A stretch of 39,219 nt of DNA from Clostridium thailandense. GTDB taxonomy: Bacteria > Bacillota > Clostridia > Clostridiales > Clostridiaceae. Location of the stretch: contig NZ_JAEEGC010000027.1 in the NCBI RefSeq assembly GCF_019207025.1, positions 1 to 39,219 of the forward strand, given 5' to 3'. The notes beneath the pieces were generated by a model. That model was not told where the DNA came from. It did no database searches and saw nothing but the letters and a program-made list of their open reading frames with translations. Shown here one piece after another: positions 6,648 to 15,266 of this stretch. Both the position numbers and the translations under genes were made by a program. Each line of letters starts with the position of its first letter. The stretch's first letter is position 1.

Positions 6648-7865
6648 ATGTATCAATCTAATAGTACCATTATAAAGACAAATTCAATTTTAACTAATGT
6701 AGAGGTTAAACCCGTATTGAGTAATTTATTAATTTTCGTCATGGCCATAGCCTGTGGACTTACTGTCGCAAATTTATATTATATTCAGCCATTACTAGCT
6801 GATATAGCAAAAACATTTCATGTTAATCAATTAAGCATAGGTTTTGCAGCTATGCTTACACAAATAGGCTATGCATTCGGTATGATATTTATTTTGCCTT
6901 TAGCCGACATAAAAGAAAAAAGGAAATTAATAATGATAATGCTTTTATGTTCAATAATTTCACTCATGAGTATGTTTTTTTCTTCCAATATATTTGCTAT
7001 AACAATTTCTTCTTTTGCAGTTGGATTTACTTCCATTATTCCACAACTTATTATTCCTTTAGCAGCTCAGTTATCGAATCCAACGCAAAGAGGACAAACA
7101 ATTGGGACAATTATGAGTGGTTTATTAATTGGAATATTACTTTCCCGCACAGTCAGCGGAATCTTAGGTGAATCCTTTGGTTGGAGGACGGTTTATCTTA
7201 TTGCTGCAATTATGATGCTTGCTCTCATGATTATTCTCAGAAAGTTAATACCCTTATGTAAACCTGTCACTGATATTAAATATACCGAATTATTAAAATC
7301 AATGATATATTTGATAAAAACTGAACCTGTTTTAAGAGAAGCCTCTATTAATGGTGCTTTAATGTTTTCAGCCTTTAGTGCATTTTGGACATCCCTTATC
7401 TTTCTACTTGAGAGTCCTCATTACAATATGGGAGCTGAAGCAGCGGGCTTATTTGGATTAGTTGGTATTAGTGGTGCTCTTGCTGCACCACTAGTTGGAA
7501 AAGTTGCTGATAGGAGAGGTTCAAGATTTGCTATAGGTATATGTATAATTGTAGTTATTCTTTCTTATTTATTTTTCTTTATATTTGGCTTTAAAATTTG
7601 GGGACTTATTTTAGGAATTATTCTTCTTGATTTAGGAGTTCAATCCTGCAATGTATCTAATCAAGCGAGGGTCCATTCTTTAAATGAAAAAACTCGTAAT
7701 AGGCTTAACACTATTTATATGGTCAGCTTTTTCCTTGGAGGAGCATTAGGATCCTTCTTAGGTTCCTATAGTTATTCCCACTTTGGATGGTATGGAGTTT
7801 GTATCTTCGGAATGACTACTCAAATTATAGCAATTATTTTTCATAGTTCAGGAAAAAAATTATAA
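6648..7865 (+). CDS. MFS efflux transporter
   Basis: 405 residues with about 12 hydrophobic segments. The first reads LSNLLIFVMAIACGLTVANLYYIQPLL, followed by the loop LPLADIKEKRKLI between TM2 and TM3, the usual MFS A-motif place. The match is to DHA1-type drug efflux or sugar efflux proteins; the substrate is unknown. AAAGGAG is about 10 bases upstream of the ATG. It is the likely target of the divergent TetR regulator. A 13-bp terminator follows, but only just before the next gene. Confidence 0.85.
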   Translation: MYQSNSTIIKTNSILTNVEVKPVLSNLLIFVMAIACGLTVANLYYIQPLLADIAKTFHVNQLSIGFAAMLTQIGYAFGMIFILPLADIKEKRKLIMIMLLCSIISLMSMFFSSNIFAITISSFAVGFTSIIPQLIIPLAAQLSNPTQRGQTIGTIMSGLLIGILLSRTVSGILGESFGWRTVYLIAAIMMLALMIILRKLIPLCKPVTDIKYTELLKSMIYLIKTEPVLREASINGALMFSAFSAFWTSLIFLLESPHYNMGAEAAGLFGLVGISGALAAPLVGKVADRRGSRFAIGICIIVVILSYLFFFIFGFKIWGLILGIILLDLGVQSCNVSNQARVHSLNEKTRNRLNTIYMVSFFLGGALGSFLGSYSYSHFGWYGVCIFGMTTQIIAIIFHSSGKKL

Positions 7866-7976
7866 GCCATGAACTAAGAATTGTGCCATTTAAAAAAGAC
7901 TATACAAATATCAATATAATTGATATTATAATATTAAATAAAATAATTTTATATTTTCACAAATCAGTGTCGAGTT

Positions 7977-8018
7977 AACCACTTTGAATATACTCATTCA
8001 AAGTGGTTTTTTATTTTT
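7977..8018 (+). terminator. Perfect 13-bp terminator directly before the amidohydrolase
   Basis: AACCACTTTGAAT (7977-7989) pairs with ATTCAAAGTGGTT (7996-8008), loop ATACTC, followed by a T-rich tail to 8018. The ribosome site AGGAGG (8021-8026) of the next gene begins 2 bases later, leaving no room for a promoter between them. It can terminate the MFS transcript, but it also sits in the leader of the amidohydrolase gene. Confidence 0.9.
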
Positions 8019-8035
8019 TTAGGAGGTTTTTATAA

Positions 8036-9406
8036 ATGAACACATTACTTTTAAAAAATGTTGAAACTGTAGTAACATTTAATGACAGAGAAGAAATCTT
8101 AGAAAATGTAGACATATTAATAGAAGGCCCAAAAATCACCTCAATAGGTAAAGAGCTGAACATACCTGATAATACAAAAATAATAGATTGCACTGGCCTT
8201 ATAGCTTTACCTGGATTTGTAAATACTCATCACCATTTATATCAAACCCTATTTAGAGGCATAAAAGAAGTCCAAGAACAGCCACTTTTTCCATGGCTTA
8301 TTGGATTGTATGAATTTTGGAAAAATATAACTCCTGATGCAGTATATTATGGTGCTTTAGTAGGCTTCAGTGAACTACTAAGAACTGGATGCACTCTAAC
8401 CTCAGATCACCACTATGTTTTCCCACACAATCAGCCTCAAACTTTAATAGACGATGAAATCAGAGCAGCAAATCAAATAGGAATTCGTTTTACTGCTACA
8501 AGAGGTTCCATGTCTTTAGGCAGGGATCAAGGTGGACTTCCTCCAATGACAGTTGTTCAAGAAGAATATAAAATATTAGAAGATAGTGATAGACTTATAA
8601 GCAAGTACCATGAAATAAATGATTTTGCAATGACAAGAATTGCACTAGCACCTTGCTCACCATTTTCAGTTACAAAAAAGTTAATGCTTGAAACTAAAGA
8701 TTTAGCCAGGAAAAGAGGAGTTATGATGCATACTCATCTTGCAGAAACACTGGATGAGGAGAGATTTTGCATTGAAAAGTATGGAAGAAGACCTTTTGAA
8801 CTTATGGAAGAACTTGAATGGGTTGGTCCTGATGTTTGGTACGCACATGGTATATATTTTAGTGATGCAGAAATAGATAGATTAAACGGATCCGGCATTG
8901 CACACTGCCCTTCCTCTAATATGAAGCTAAACAGCGGAATCTGTAGAACTTCTGAAATCGTTCAAAAAGGCGGAAAAATAAGTATAGCTGTAGACGGAAG
9001 TGCTAGTAATGATGGATCTAATATGTGGGAAGAAGTTAGACGTGCCTACCTGCTAAATCATTTAAAGTATGGAACAGAAGGACTTAATGCTTATGAAATA
9101 TTAAAAGTTGCAACAAGAGGTGGCGCAGATGTGCTTGGAAGATCCGATACTGGAAGGCTAGATGCTGAAAAAGCTGCAGATATAATATTATTTGATCTTA
9201 GTGGGGTTGAATATGCAGGCTGTCATGATCCACTTGTTTCATTAGTATGTCTTGGAAACTCAAGCTATACAAAAATGACCATTGTTAACGGAAAGATAGT
9301 TTCAATAGATGGCAAGCTTACTACTATGGATACTAATGAAATAGGAAAGACTGCTCATAAAATTGCTCAGGATATAGTTAAATATGAAAGAGAAAATAAA
9401 AAATAA
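8036..9406 (+). CDS. 8-oxoguanine deaminase-like amidohydrolase
   Basis: 456-residue zinc amidohydrolase of the COG0402 (AtzB/TrzN/guanine deaminase) group. Metal-binding HxH occurs in GFVNTHHHLYQTLFRG; further ligands are in HTHLAETLDEE, YAHGIYF and AVDGSASND. The segment TRGSMSLGRDQGGLPP is one I associate with 8-oxoguanine deaminases (8-oxoguanine to urate plus ammonia) and related hydroxyatrazine hydrolases. AGGAGG is 9 bases upstream of the ATG. The upstream MFS transporter could be a partner but has no purine-transporter signature. Substrate is inferred from family resemblance. Confidence 0.8.
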   Translation: MNTLLLKNVETVVTFNDREEILENVDILIEGPKITSIGKELNIPDNTKIIDCTGLIALPGFVNTHHHLYQTLFRGIKEVQEQPLFPWLIGLYEFWKNITPDAVYYGALVGFSELLRTGCTLTSDHHYVFPHNQPQTLIDDEIRAANQIGIRFTATRGSMSLGRDQGGLPPMTVVQEEYKILEDSDRLISKYHEINDFAMTRIALAPCSPFSVTKKLMLETKDLARKRGVMMHTHLAETLDEERFCIEKYGRRPFELMEELEWVGPDVWYAHGIYFSDAEIDRLNGSGIAHCPSSNMKLNSGICRTSEIVQKGGKISIAVDGSASNDGSNMWEEVRRAYLLNHLKYGTEGLNAYEILKVATRGGADVLGRSDTGRLDAEKAADIILFDLSGVEYAGCHDPLVSLVCLGNSSYTKMTIVNGKIVSIDGKLTTMDTNEIGKTAHKIAQDIVKYERENKK

Positions 9407-9591
9407 ATTATAGAGTAAGAAATTTGCTCTATGTATGTAAATTGGATATAGTACGGATAAGTCCAGTTCACTTTATACAATAATAAAAGGTGGCGGAATC
9501 ATTTCAATGTTAAAGATATCTTTAGTTACACTTGTAGAATCTGCATTTGCGAGTATTGTCGAAGAAACCAAAATGTTAAATTTAATGAATA

Positions 9592-9630
9592 AAACGGAAG
9601 AAAGCTGCCAGATTGCAGTTTCCTCCGTTT
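9592..9630. terminator. Bidirectional terminator between convergent genes
   Basis: AAACGGA (9592-9598) pairs with TCCGTTT (9624-9630) with an inner GAAA-GCTGC/GCAG-TTTC stem. On the minus strand it is followed by TTTTATTCATT, so it can end the GT39 transcript; on the plus strand the tail TATATATTTCTT is weaker. The rest of 9407-9726 has no supported gene; a 56-codon frame at 9507-9677 runs through this hairpin and lacks a good ribosome site. Confidence 0.7.
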
Positions 9631-9726
9631 ATATATTTCTTAGGCGCTTAACCCTATTACTCAAAGGATGCAGTTAAATTATATCCGCCAGAACTTTTTC
9701 CATAAAACTTTATATTTAATTATTCT

Positions 9727-11883
9727 TTATTTTGCTCCAGTAGTAGTAACTCCTTTTAAATCGTATAGCTGTTCAGAATTTCCTCCTCCAAAGCCTTGGA
9801 AATTGGAACTTGAATCCTTCCATTCGCTTTCTGAAATAACTTTACCCTTTGACTTAACCCAGTTCATAATTTCATTGTTACCACCTTGACCACCTACCAT
9901 AACATATCTTACTTCACCTTTATTCACTAATTCCTTAAATTGACTTAGTGTAATTGCATTATCAGTTCCAAAGAACCCTGAGGTCATTACGGCTTCACCA
10001 GTTTTAATTATTATATCTGAAGCATAACCATTAGTAGATTGCGTCACAAGGATATATTTTTCATTTGTTTTATTTTTTTGTAAAAATTCTATCAACTTTG
10101 AATTACTGCTGTTCGAAGAGCTTGTACCCGATCCACCCATTTGTTTGTTAGTCATTAATGACAAGCTAGCAGATGGGAAACTTCCAGACATCTTGCAAAA
10201 CACAGCAGTACTTGACCAAACTGCAGGTGCTGCTAAAAGTCCTGTAAGTGCAGTAGCTAATATTATTTTCTTTAACTTTACATTTTTATTTTTTAGTAAA
10301 TTAGCAACAATCAGTATAGCTGAAGATGCAAAGCATAAAACTGACATTATTATCATTATAATCTTTGCCACATTTGATGTACTATAGTAATAAGATATCA
10401 GAAGCATTTGAACTAATCCATCTGCAATAATTGCTACTGGTAAGATCCATGATTTCCATCCGCTTTCTTTATAAAACTCCCACATTGATACAACTCCAAT
10501 TCCTGTTAAAGCTGCAATTGGTGCAGAAAGCATAGTTAAATAGTATGGATGAAACAATCCTGTTGTGAAACTAAAGTATATAAATTCAGGAAGCATCCAT
10601 GTAAACCATAGTGCCAGGGATATTTTTCTTTTATTATCAGCAGATTTTTGTATTTTTTCTTTTATACCCGCTGCTATGAATCCAAATATCGCAAGCGGAA
10701 AAAACCAAATTATTTGATCTGATAAACTATTATTGGAGAATAATCTTGTAATACTTGATTTTTCCTGCCCTCCAAAAGTTCCTCCACCTTGGCCTCCGCC
10801 ATTACCTCCTTGTCCTGAGCCACCACTAGGAGGTGTACCTTGACCTTGTCCCGAACCTCCTCCATTAGGAGGTGCGCCCTGTCCTGAACCATTATTACCA
10901 TTAGGCGCTCCACTCGGCATTCCTTGTCCAGAAGTATTACCAGAAGAACTTTGTGTGCTATTGTCTTGAACAGATTGTACTTTCGTTGTGCTAGTTGTAC
11001 TAGAAGTAGTATTGTCTTGATTTTGTGATTTCTGCCCTTTGCTGTTTTGTCCTGGATCATTAGCACCTGAATTGCCACTCGAGCTTGATGTACTACTAAT
11101 GCCAAGCCTTTCCAAGCCATTATGTTGAACTATTAGTTGTATAACTGAATTGCTTCCACTACTCCCTACATAAGGCCTATTAGCAGCAGGTATTAAATCT
11201 ACAGCTACAGCCCAAGAGAATGATATTGCTAGAAGAATAACTGTCCCTGCAATAAGATGCACTATTCTCTTTTTTATAGAAACTGTATTAAAAAGAAGAT
11301 AAGTTATATATAAAGCTGGTGCTATCATATATGCCTGCAGCATCTTTATATTAAAGCCAACTCCTACAAGTGCTAAACTTATTAAAAGATATTTTAATTT
11401 TCCTTTTTCAGCTGCTATAGAAAGTGCTGAGCATGCTAAAAGTAATGTTAAAACAAGCAAGTTATCACAAGTATTATTTCTGCTTACTGCAACAAAAACT
11501 GGTGTAACTGCAAGACATAATGCCGAAATTAGACCTGCAGCAGCTCCAAAGGATCTTTTTACAACACGATATATAACCCAAACTGAAATCACTCCTGCAA
11601 TAGCCTGTGGAAGAATTATACTCCATCCACTATATCCAAATATCTTGGCGGATATAGTTTGTATCCAAAAGCCTAGCGGTGGTTTATCAATAGATACAAA
11701 CCCTGCAGGATCAAAGGATACAAAGAAGAAATTTTTGAGGCTCATGGTCATACTCTTTACACCTGCAGCATAATATTCATTTCCATATCCTTCTATATTT
11801 AAATTTACCAAATTCAACACAGAAGATATTATTAAAATTATTACCAATCCAAAAGTTTCTTTTGTAAATTTTATCTTTCTCAT
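9727..11883 (-). CDS. GT39/PMT-like membrane glycosyltransferase
   Basis: 718-residue multi-spanning protein of the ArnT/PMT (GT39, GT-C) type. The N-terminal region has the first-loop acidic motif (EGYGNEYYAAGVKSM) and FVSIDKPPLGFW, characteristic of lipid-linked sugar transferases using polyprenyl-phosphate sugars. A long low-complexity Gly/Gln/Ser/Pro/Asn insert lies roughly at residues 260-375, in an extracellular loop. The C-terminal ~130 residues are soluble (YILVTQSTNGYASDIII). ATG 11883 is chosen; a TTG at 11895 overlaps the weak ribosome site. It is second in an operon after a GtrB-like GT2 gene (53 bases apart), which likely makes its polyprenyl-phosphate sugar donor. The acceptor is unknown. 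Confidence 0.85.
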   Translation of the reverse strand: MRKIKFTKETFGLVIILIISSVLNLVNLNIEGYGNEYYAAGVKSMTMSLKNFFFVSFDPAGFVSIDKPPLGFWIQTISAKIFGYSGWSIILPQAIAGVISVWVIYRVVKRSFGAAAGLISALCLAVTPVFVAVSRNNTCDNLLVLTLLLACSALSIAAEKGKLKYLLISLALVGVGFNIKMLQAYMIAPALYITYLLFNTVSIKKRIVHLIAGTVILLAISFSWAVAVDLIPAANRPYVGSSGSNSVIQLIVQHNGLERLGISSTSSSSGNSGANDPGQNSKGQKSQNQDNTTSSTTSTTKVQSVQDNSTQSSSGNTSGQGMPSGAPNGNNGSGQGAPPNGGGSGQGQGTPPSGGSGQGGNGGGQGGGTFGGQEKSSITRLFSNNSLSDQIIWFFPLAIFGFIAAGIKEKIQKSADNKRKISLALWFTWMLPEFIYFSFTTGLFHPYYLTMLSAPIAALTGIGVVSMWEFYKESGWKSWILPVAIIADGLVQMLLISYYYSTSNVAKIIMIIMSVLCFASSAILIVANLLKNKNVKLKKIILATALTGLLAAPAVWSSTAVFCKMSGSFPSASLSLMTNKQMGGSGTSSSNSSNSKLIEFLQKNKTNEKYILVTQSTNGYASDIIIKTGEAVMTSGFFGTDNAITLSQFKELVNKGEVRYVMVGGQGGNNEIMNWVKSKGKVISESEWKDSSSNFQGFGGGNSEQLYDLKGVTTTGAK

Positions 11884-11936
11884 TTTATTACCCAACCTTT
11901 TCTACTTACTGAAGTTTCTCATCAACATTTACTCTA

Positions 11937-12902
11937 CTAACAAGCTTTATATTTTTTATCTAATCTCCCATAATTTATTGTGCTATCAATTATATAAATA
12001 GGTCTTCCTTTACTTTCATCAAAGATTCTTCCGATATATTGACCCATTATTCCGATACTCCCAAGCATAATACCAAACATCATAATTGTAGTTGACATTA
12101 TTAATCCAAGATTTAATATTTCAGTTTTTCTAATTAGGCTTTTTACAATACCAGCAAACATTGAAATCATTCCTACTAAAAAGGTTGAGCCTCCAAAATA
12201 TCCTGCAAATACAAGTGGTTTGTATGATAGTGCTGTTATGCCATCGAAAGCTAATTTTATCATTTTTTTCAAAGGATATTTTGTATCACCAGCAAATCTC
12301 TCTTGTCTTTCAAATTCCACAGAGGTTTGCTTATATCCAACCCAGCTAACAAGTCCTCTTACATATCTATTCTTTTCTGAAAGAGAAACTAATGCATCAC
12401 ACACTTTCCGATCTATAAGTCTAAAATCACCTGTATCTACAGGAATATCTACACTTGTCATACTCTTTAATAACCTGTAATACATCTTTGATGTAAATTT
12501 TTTAAAAAATGTTTCTCCCTCTCTCTTTGTTCTCTTTCCATATACAACTTCATAGCCTTCTTTCCATTTTTCAATCATTTTTAGGATAACTTCCGGAGGG
12601 TCTTGAAGATCTGCATCTATTACAACAACAGCATCTCCACTAGCTAAATCCATTCCTGCAGTTATTGCTGCTTGATGACCGAAATTTCGTGAAAAATTAA
12701 TGAGTTTTACGTTCTCATCATTTCTACATATCATTTCTGCTATTTCTCTTGTTTTATCTTTGCTTCCATCATTTACAAATATAATTTCATAACTTTCCCT
12801 AGTACTATCCATAATCTTTTTTAATCTTCTATAACTTTCACATGTAACAAGCTCTTCATTATATAAAGGAACTACTATTGAATACACTATACCATTACGC
12901 AT
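11937..12902 (-). CDS. GtrB/DPM1-like polyprenyl-phosphate glycosyltransferase (GT2)
   Basis: 321 residues. GT-A fold start YSIVVPLYNEE, FVNDGSKDKT, and the metal-binding DADLQDPPE are standard for dolichol/undecaprenyl-phosphate mannose or glucose synthases. Two C-terminal membrane helices (VFAGYFGGSTFLVGMISMFA and LIMSTTIMMFGIMLGSIGIMGQYI) and the tail GRIFDESKGRPIYII are typical of GtrB. It would charge undecaprenyl phosphate with a sugar at the inner face of the membrane for the GT39 enzyme encoded next. GAGGTGG lies about 5-8 bases before the ATG. The sugar type cannot be read from sequence. Confidence 0.9.
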   Translation of the reverse strand: MRNGIVYSIVVPLYNEELVTCESYRRLKKIMDSTRESYEIIFVNDGSKDKTREIAEMICRNDENVKLINFSRNFGHQAAITAGMDLASGDAVVVIDADLQDPPEVILKMIEKWKEGYEVVYGKRTKREGETFFKKFTSKMYYRLLKSMTSVDIPVDTGDFRLIDRKVCDALVSLSEKNRYVRGLVSWVGYKQTSVEFERQERFAGDTKYPLKKMIKLAFDGITALSYKPLVFAGYFGGSTFLVGMISMFAGIVKSLIRKTEILNLGLIMSTTIMMFGIMLGSIGIMGQYIGRIFDESKGRPIYIIDSTINYGRLDKKYKAC

Positions 12903-12999
12903 TTACGCCACCTCATTTTATTCATATTTTTTATATCTATTCTCAAAGTTGTTTTTCAATATTTAGCTTATGTATGTATCTTACCGTTTAATTGTTACA

Positions 13000-13017
13000 A
13001 TTTAGTTGCAACTAAAT
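13000..13017. promoter_or_regulatory. 18-bp palindrome upstream of the glycosylation operon
   Basis: ATTTAGTTGCAACTAAAT is a perfect palindrome about 100 bases upstream of the GT2 start. The AGTTGCAACT core resembles operators of MarR-family regulators. A minus-strand TATAAT is nearby (TTTATAATTTG). No MarR gene is present in this window. Confidence 0.5.
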
Positions 13018-13052
13018 CACAAATTATAAACAATTTTAATATGGACACACAT

Positions 13053-13083
13053 AAAAAAATAAACCTTAACTTTTTGTTCAAGG
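13053..13083 (-). terminator. Terminator of the cyclodeaminase-family gene
   Basis: CCTTAAC (13064-13070) and GTTCAAGG (13076-13083) form a short stem with one bulge; on the minus strand it is followed by TTTATTTTTTT. It lies about 27 bases after the stop of the gene at 13110. Confidence 0.7.
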
Positions 13084-13109
13084 CTTACTTTAAATAAATA
13101 TGTTATTTA

Positions 13110-13694
13110 TTAAATTTCCAATCCTGCTTCTAATTCATCAATTTTTTGTGAAATATAACTTTGAAACTCCTGATCATGTATAAAAACAAGGTTTGATTTT
13201 ATAAGAAAAATTGATGAACGGACTGCAGATTCTGCCAGGATATAAGCTTGCTTTACGTCCGATGCTGATGTACTACATCCATGTTTATCTACAAACTTTA
13301 TAATATAAATTAACTCTACAATATTGTCTGCCATACTTAGAGGTATCTCTATAGCTGTTCTAAAATTATCTTGCAATTCCTTTTGTTTAATTTCTTTTTG
13401 AGCTTCTGTATCTGCCTTCATTAAATAGGAATCTATTACTTTCTTAAAGGCTTTTGTATCTTTATCAATATCATTAAGAAAAATCTCCCTATAGGAAGAA
13501 CATTCCTCGGCTATTTCTTTCATTTTATCTGAAATATCCTGATATTCATCTTTTCTTGAGGTAAGGTTAGCCGCCATTTCAGTTAATGCTGCTGCAGAAG
13601 CTGCACTCAAGGCGGCTATACTTCCTGCAGCTGGAGTTAACGGTTTAGAAGCTATATTCTCTAAGAAAGAATTGATTGATTTATCACTTAGCAT
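13110..13694 (-). CDS. Cyclodeaminase/cyclohydrolase family protein
   Basis: 194 residues matching the formimidoyltransferase-cyclodeaminase C-terminal fold (PF04961-type): all-helical with the conserved PLTPAAGSIAALSAASAAAL near the N-terminus and the region AIEIPLSMADNI. In clostridia, such stand-alone proteins can act as methenyl-tetrahydrofolate cyclohydrolase (FchA) or as formimino-THF cyclodeaminase. FchA would connect to formate and one-carbon metabolism, but this gene is not beside folate genes. The usual PGGGS motif reads PAAGS here, which makes activity uncertain. AGGTGA is 5 bases before the ATG. Confidence 0.75.
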   Translation of the reverse strand: MLSDKSINSFLENIASKPLTPAAGSIAALSAASAAALTEMAANLTSRKDEYQDISDKMKEIAEECSSYREIFLNDIDKDTKAFKKVIDSYLMKADTEAQKEIKQKELQDNFRTAIEIPLSMADNIVELIYIIKFVDKHGCSTSASDVKQAYILAESAVRSSIFLIKSNLVFIHDQEFQSYISQKIDELEAGLEI

Positions 13695-13899
13695 TTAATC
13701 ACCTGCCTTTTATGAGTCAATATTTAAGAAGAAAAATATTGTATTTTATCTAATTAGTATACCCATGAAAGATTTTTTTAGAGATTAACATATCATACTC
13801 TTAACTATAAACATCATCAAATTCTCCATTTTCTCTTGAATTAGCAGAATATTAAAATTATAATAATTATATTATTATTTTCAGAAAGGACGTAATATA

Positions 13900-15186
13900 A
13901 TGAAAAATTATAAAATGAATACAAAATGTGTACAAGCCGGTTACAGACCTGGCAACGGAGAACCTCGTCAAGTTCCTATTATCCAGAGTACAACCTTCAA
14001 ATATGATACCAGTGAAGATATGGGAAAGCTGTTTGACCTAGAAGCCACTGGATATTTTTATACCAGACTTCAGAACCCAACAAATGACTATGTTGCTGCC
14101 AAAATTGCCGATATGGAAGGTGGTACCGCTGCAATGTTAACTTCCTCTGGGCAGTCTGCCAATTTCTATGCCCTGTTTAATATCTGTAACTGTGGAGATC
14201 ACATTGTTGCTTCTTCTAGCATTTACGGAGGTACTTTCAACCTAATTTCCGTAACCATGGCCAAAATGGGCGTTACCGCTACATTCGTTTCTCCTGATTG
14301 TACGGAAGAAGAATTAAATGCTGCTTTTAAGTCTAATACCAAGGCAGTTTTTGGTGAAACAATTGCTAATCCTGCCCTTACCGTACTAGATATCGAAAAA
14401 TTCTCAAAGGCTGCCCATGCACATGGTGTTCCACTTATCGTGGACAATACTTTTGCAACACCTATTAACTGTCGTCCTTTTGAATGGGGTGCTGACATTG
14501 TTACCCATTCCACTACGAAATACATGGATGGACATGGTGCTGCCGTAGGTGGAGCTATTGTAGATTCTGGAAATTTTGATTGGATGGCTCATGCTGACAA
14601 ATTTCCGGGGCTTTGCACCCCTGATGACAGCTACCACGGTATTACCTATGCCGAAAAGTTTGGTAAAGAAGGCGCTTTTATTACCAAATGTACCTCTCAG
14701 CTAATGCGTGATCTTGGTTCTATTCAGTCCCCACAGCATGCATTTATCCTAAATTTAGGACTAGAAAGCCTTCATGTCCGCATGCCTCGTCATTGTGAAA
14801 ATGGTCAGGCTGTTGCAGAATTTCTCCAAAGCCATCCAAAGGTTTCCTATGTTAATTACTGCGGTCTGCCAGGTGATAATTATTATGAGGTTGCAAAGAA
14901 ATACTTGCCAAAGGGTTCCTGTGGTGTTGTCTCCTTTGGTTTAAAAGGTGGACGTGAGGCGGCTGAAATCTTCATGAAAAACCTTAAACTTGCAGCTATT
15001 GAAACCCACGTAGCAGATGCCCGTACCTGCTGTCTTAATCCTGCAACAAGTACACACCGCCAGATGAATGACGAGCAGTTAAAGGAAGCTGGTGTTCCAG
15101 CAGAATTAATCCGCATCAGCTGTGGTATTGAAGACAAAGAAGATTTGATTTCTGATATTTCACAAGCACTAGCTTATATTGGATAA
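13900..15186 (+). CDS. metY: O-acetylhomoserine sulfhydrylase (Cys/Met PLP family)
   Basis: 428 residues, the length usual for MetY. PLP-enzyme features: YTRLQNPTNDYVAAKIADMEGG, the SGQSANFYAL loop, VDNTFATP, and the PLP lysine in THSTTKYMDGHG (Lys207). MetY makes homocysteine from O-acetylhomoserine and sulfide; methionine gamma-lyase is the main alternative but is usually shorter. AGAAAGGACG precedes the ATG. Codon use looks richer in C/G at third positions than its neighbours (by eye), suggesting acquisition from a different clostridial lineage. No SAM riboswitch or T-box is evident in the 205-base upstream gap. Confidence 0.85.
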   Translation: MKNYKMNTKCVQAGYRPGNGEPRQVPIIQSTTFKYDTSEDMGKLFDLEATGYFYTRLQNPTNDYVAAKIADMEGGTAAMLTSSGQSANFYALFNICNCGDHIVASSSIYGGTFNLISVTMAKMGVTATFVSPDCTEEELNAAFKSNTKAVFGETIANPALTVLDIEKFSKAAHAHGVPLIVDNTFATPINCRPFEWGADIVTHSTTKYMDGHGAAVGGAIVDSGNFDWMAHADKFPGLCTPDDSYHGITYAEKFGKEGAFITKCTSQLMRDLGSIQSPQHAFILNLGLESLHVRMPRHCENGQAVAEFLQSHPKVSYVNYCGLPGDNYYEVAKKYLPKGSCGVVSFGLKGGREAAEIFMKNLKLAAIETHVADARTCCLNPATSTHRQMNDEQLKEAGVPAELIRISCGIEDKEDLISDISQALAYIG

Positions 15187-15192
15187 ATTTAA

Positions 15193-15231
15193 TTAAGGGG
15201 ATGTTCCCACATAAGTGTAACATCCCCTTAA
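15193..15231. terminator. Terminator between metY and the GntP gene
   Basis: TTAAGGGGATGTT (15193-15205) pairs perfectly over 13 bp with AACATCCCCTTAA (15219-15231). The tails are only moderately T-rich on either strand, and the genes are convergent, so it probably serves both. Confidence 0.75.
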
Positions 15232-15266
15232 CCATAACATTAAAATCTACTGAGTTTAATTAAACC

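Noticed and set aside
7866..7976. Purine riboswitch before the amidohydrolase
   Set aside because: No match to the conserved loop sequences of known purine or xanthine aptamers was visible; only the terminator is supported.
9507..9677. 56-codon frame after the amidohydrolase
   Set aside because: The ribosome site is weak and badly spaced, and the frame runs through the bidirectional terminator.
10710..11120. 136-codon frame inside the GT39 gene
   Set aside because: It is an alternate-frame shadow of the low-complexity Gly/Gln-rich region.
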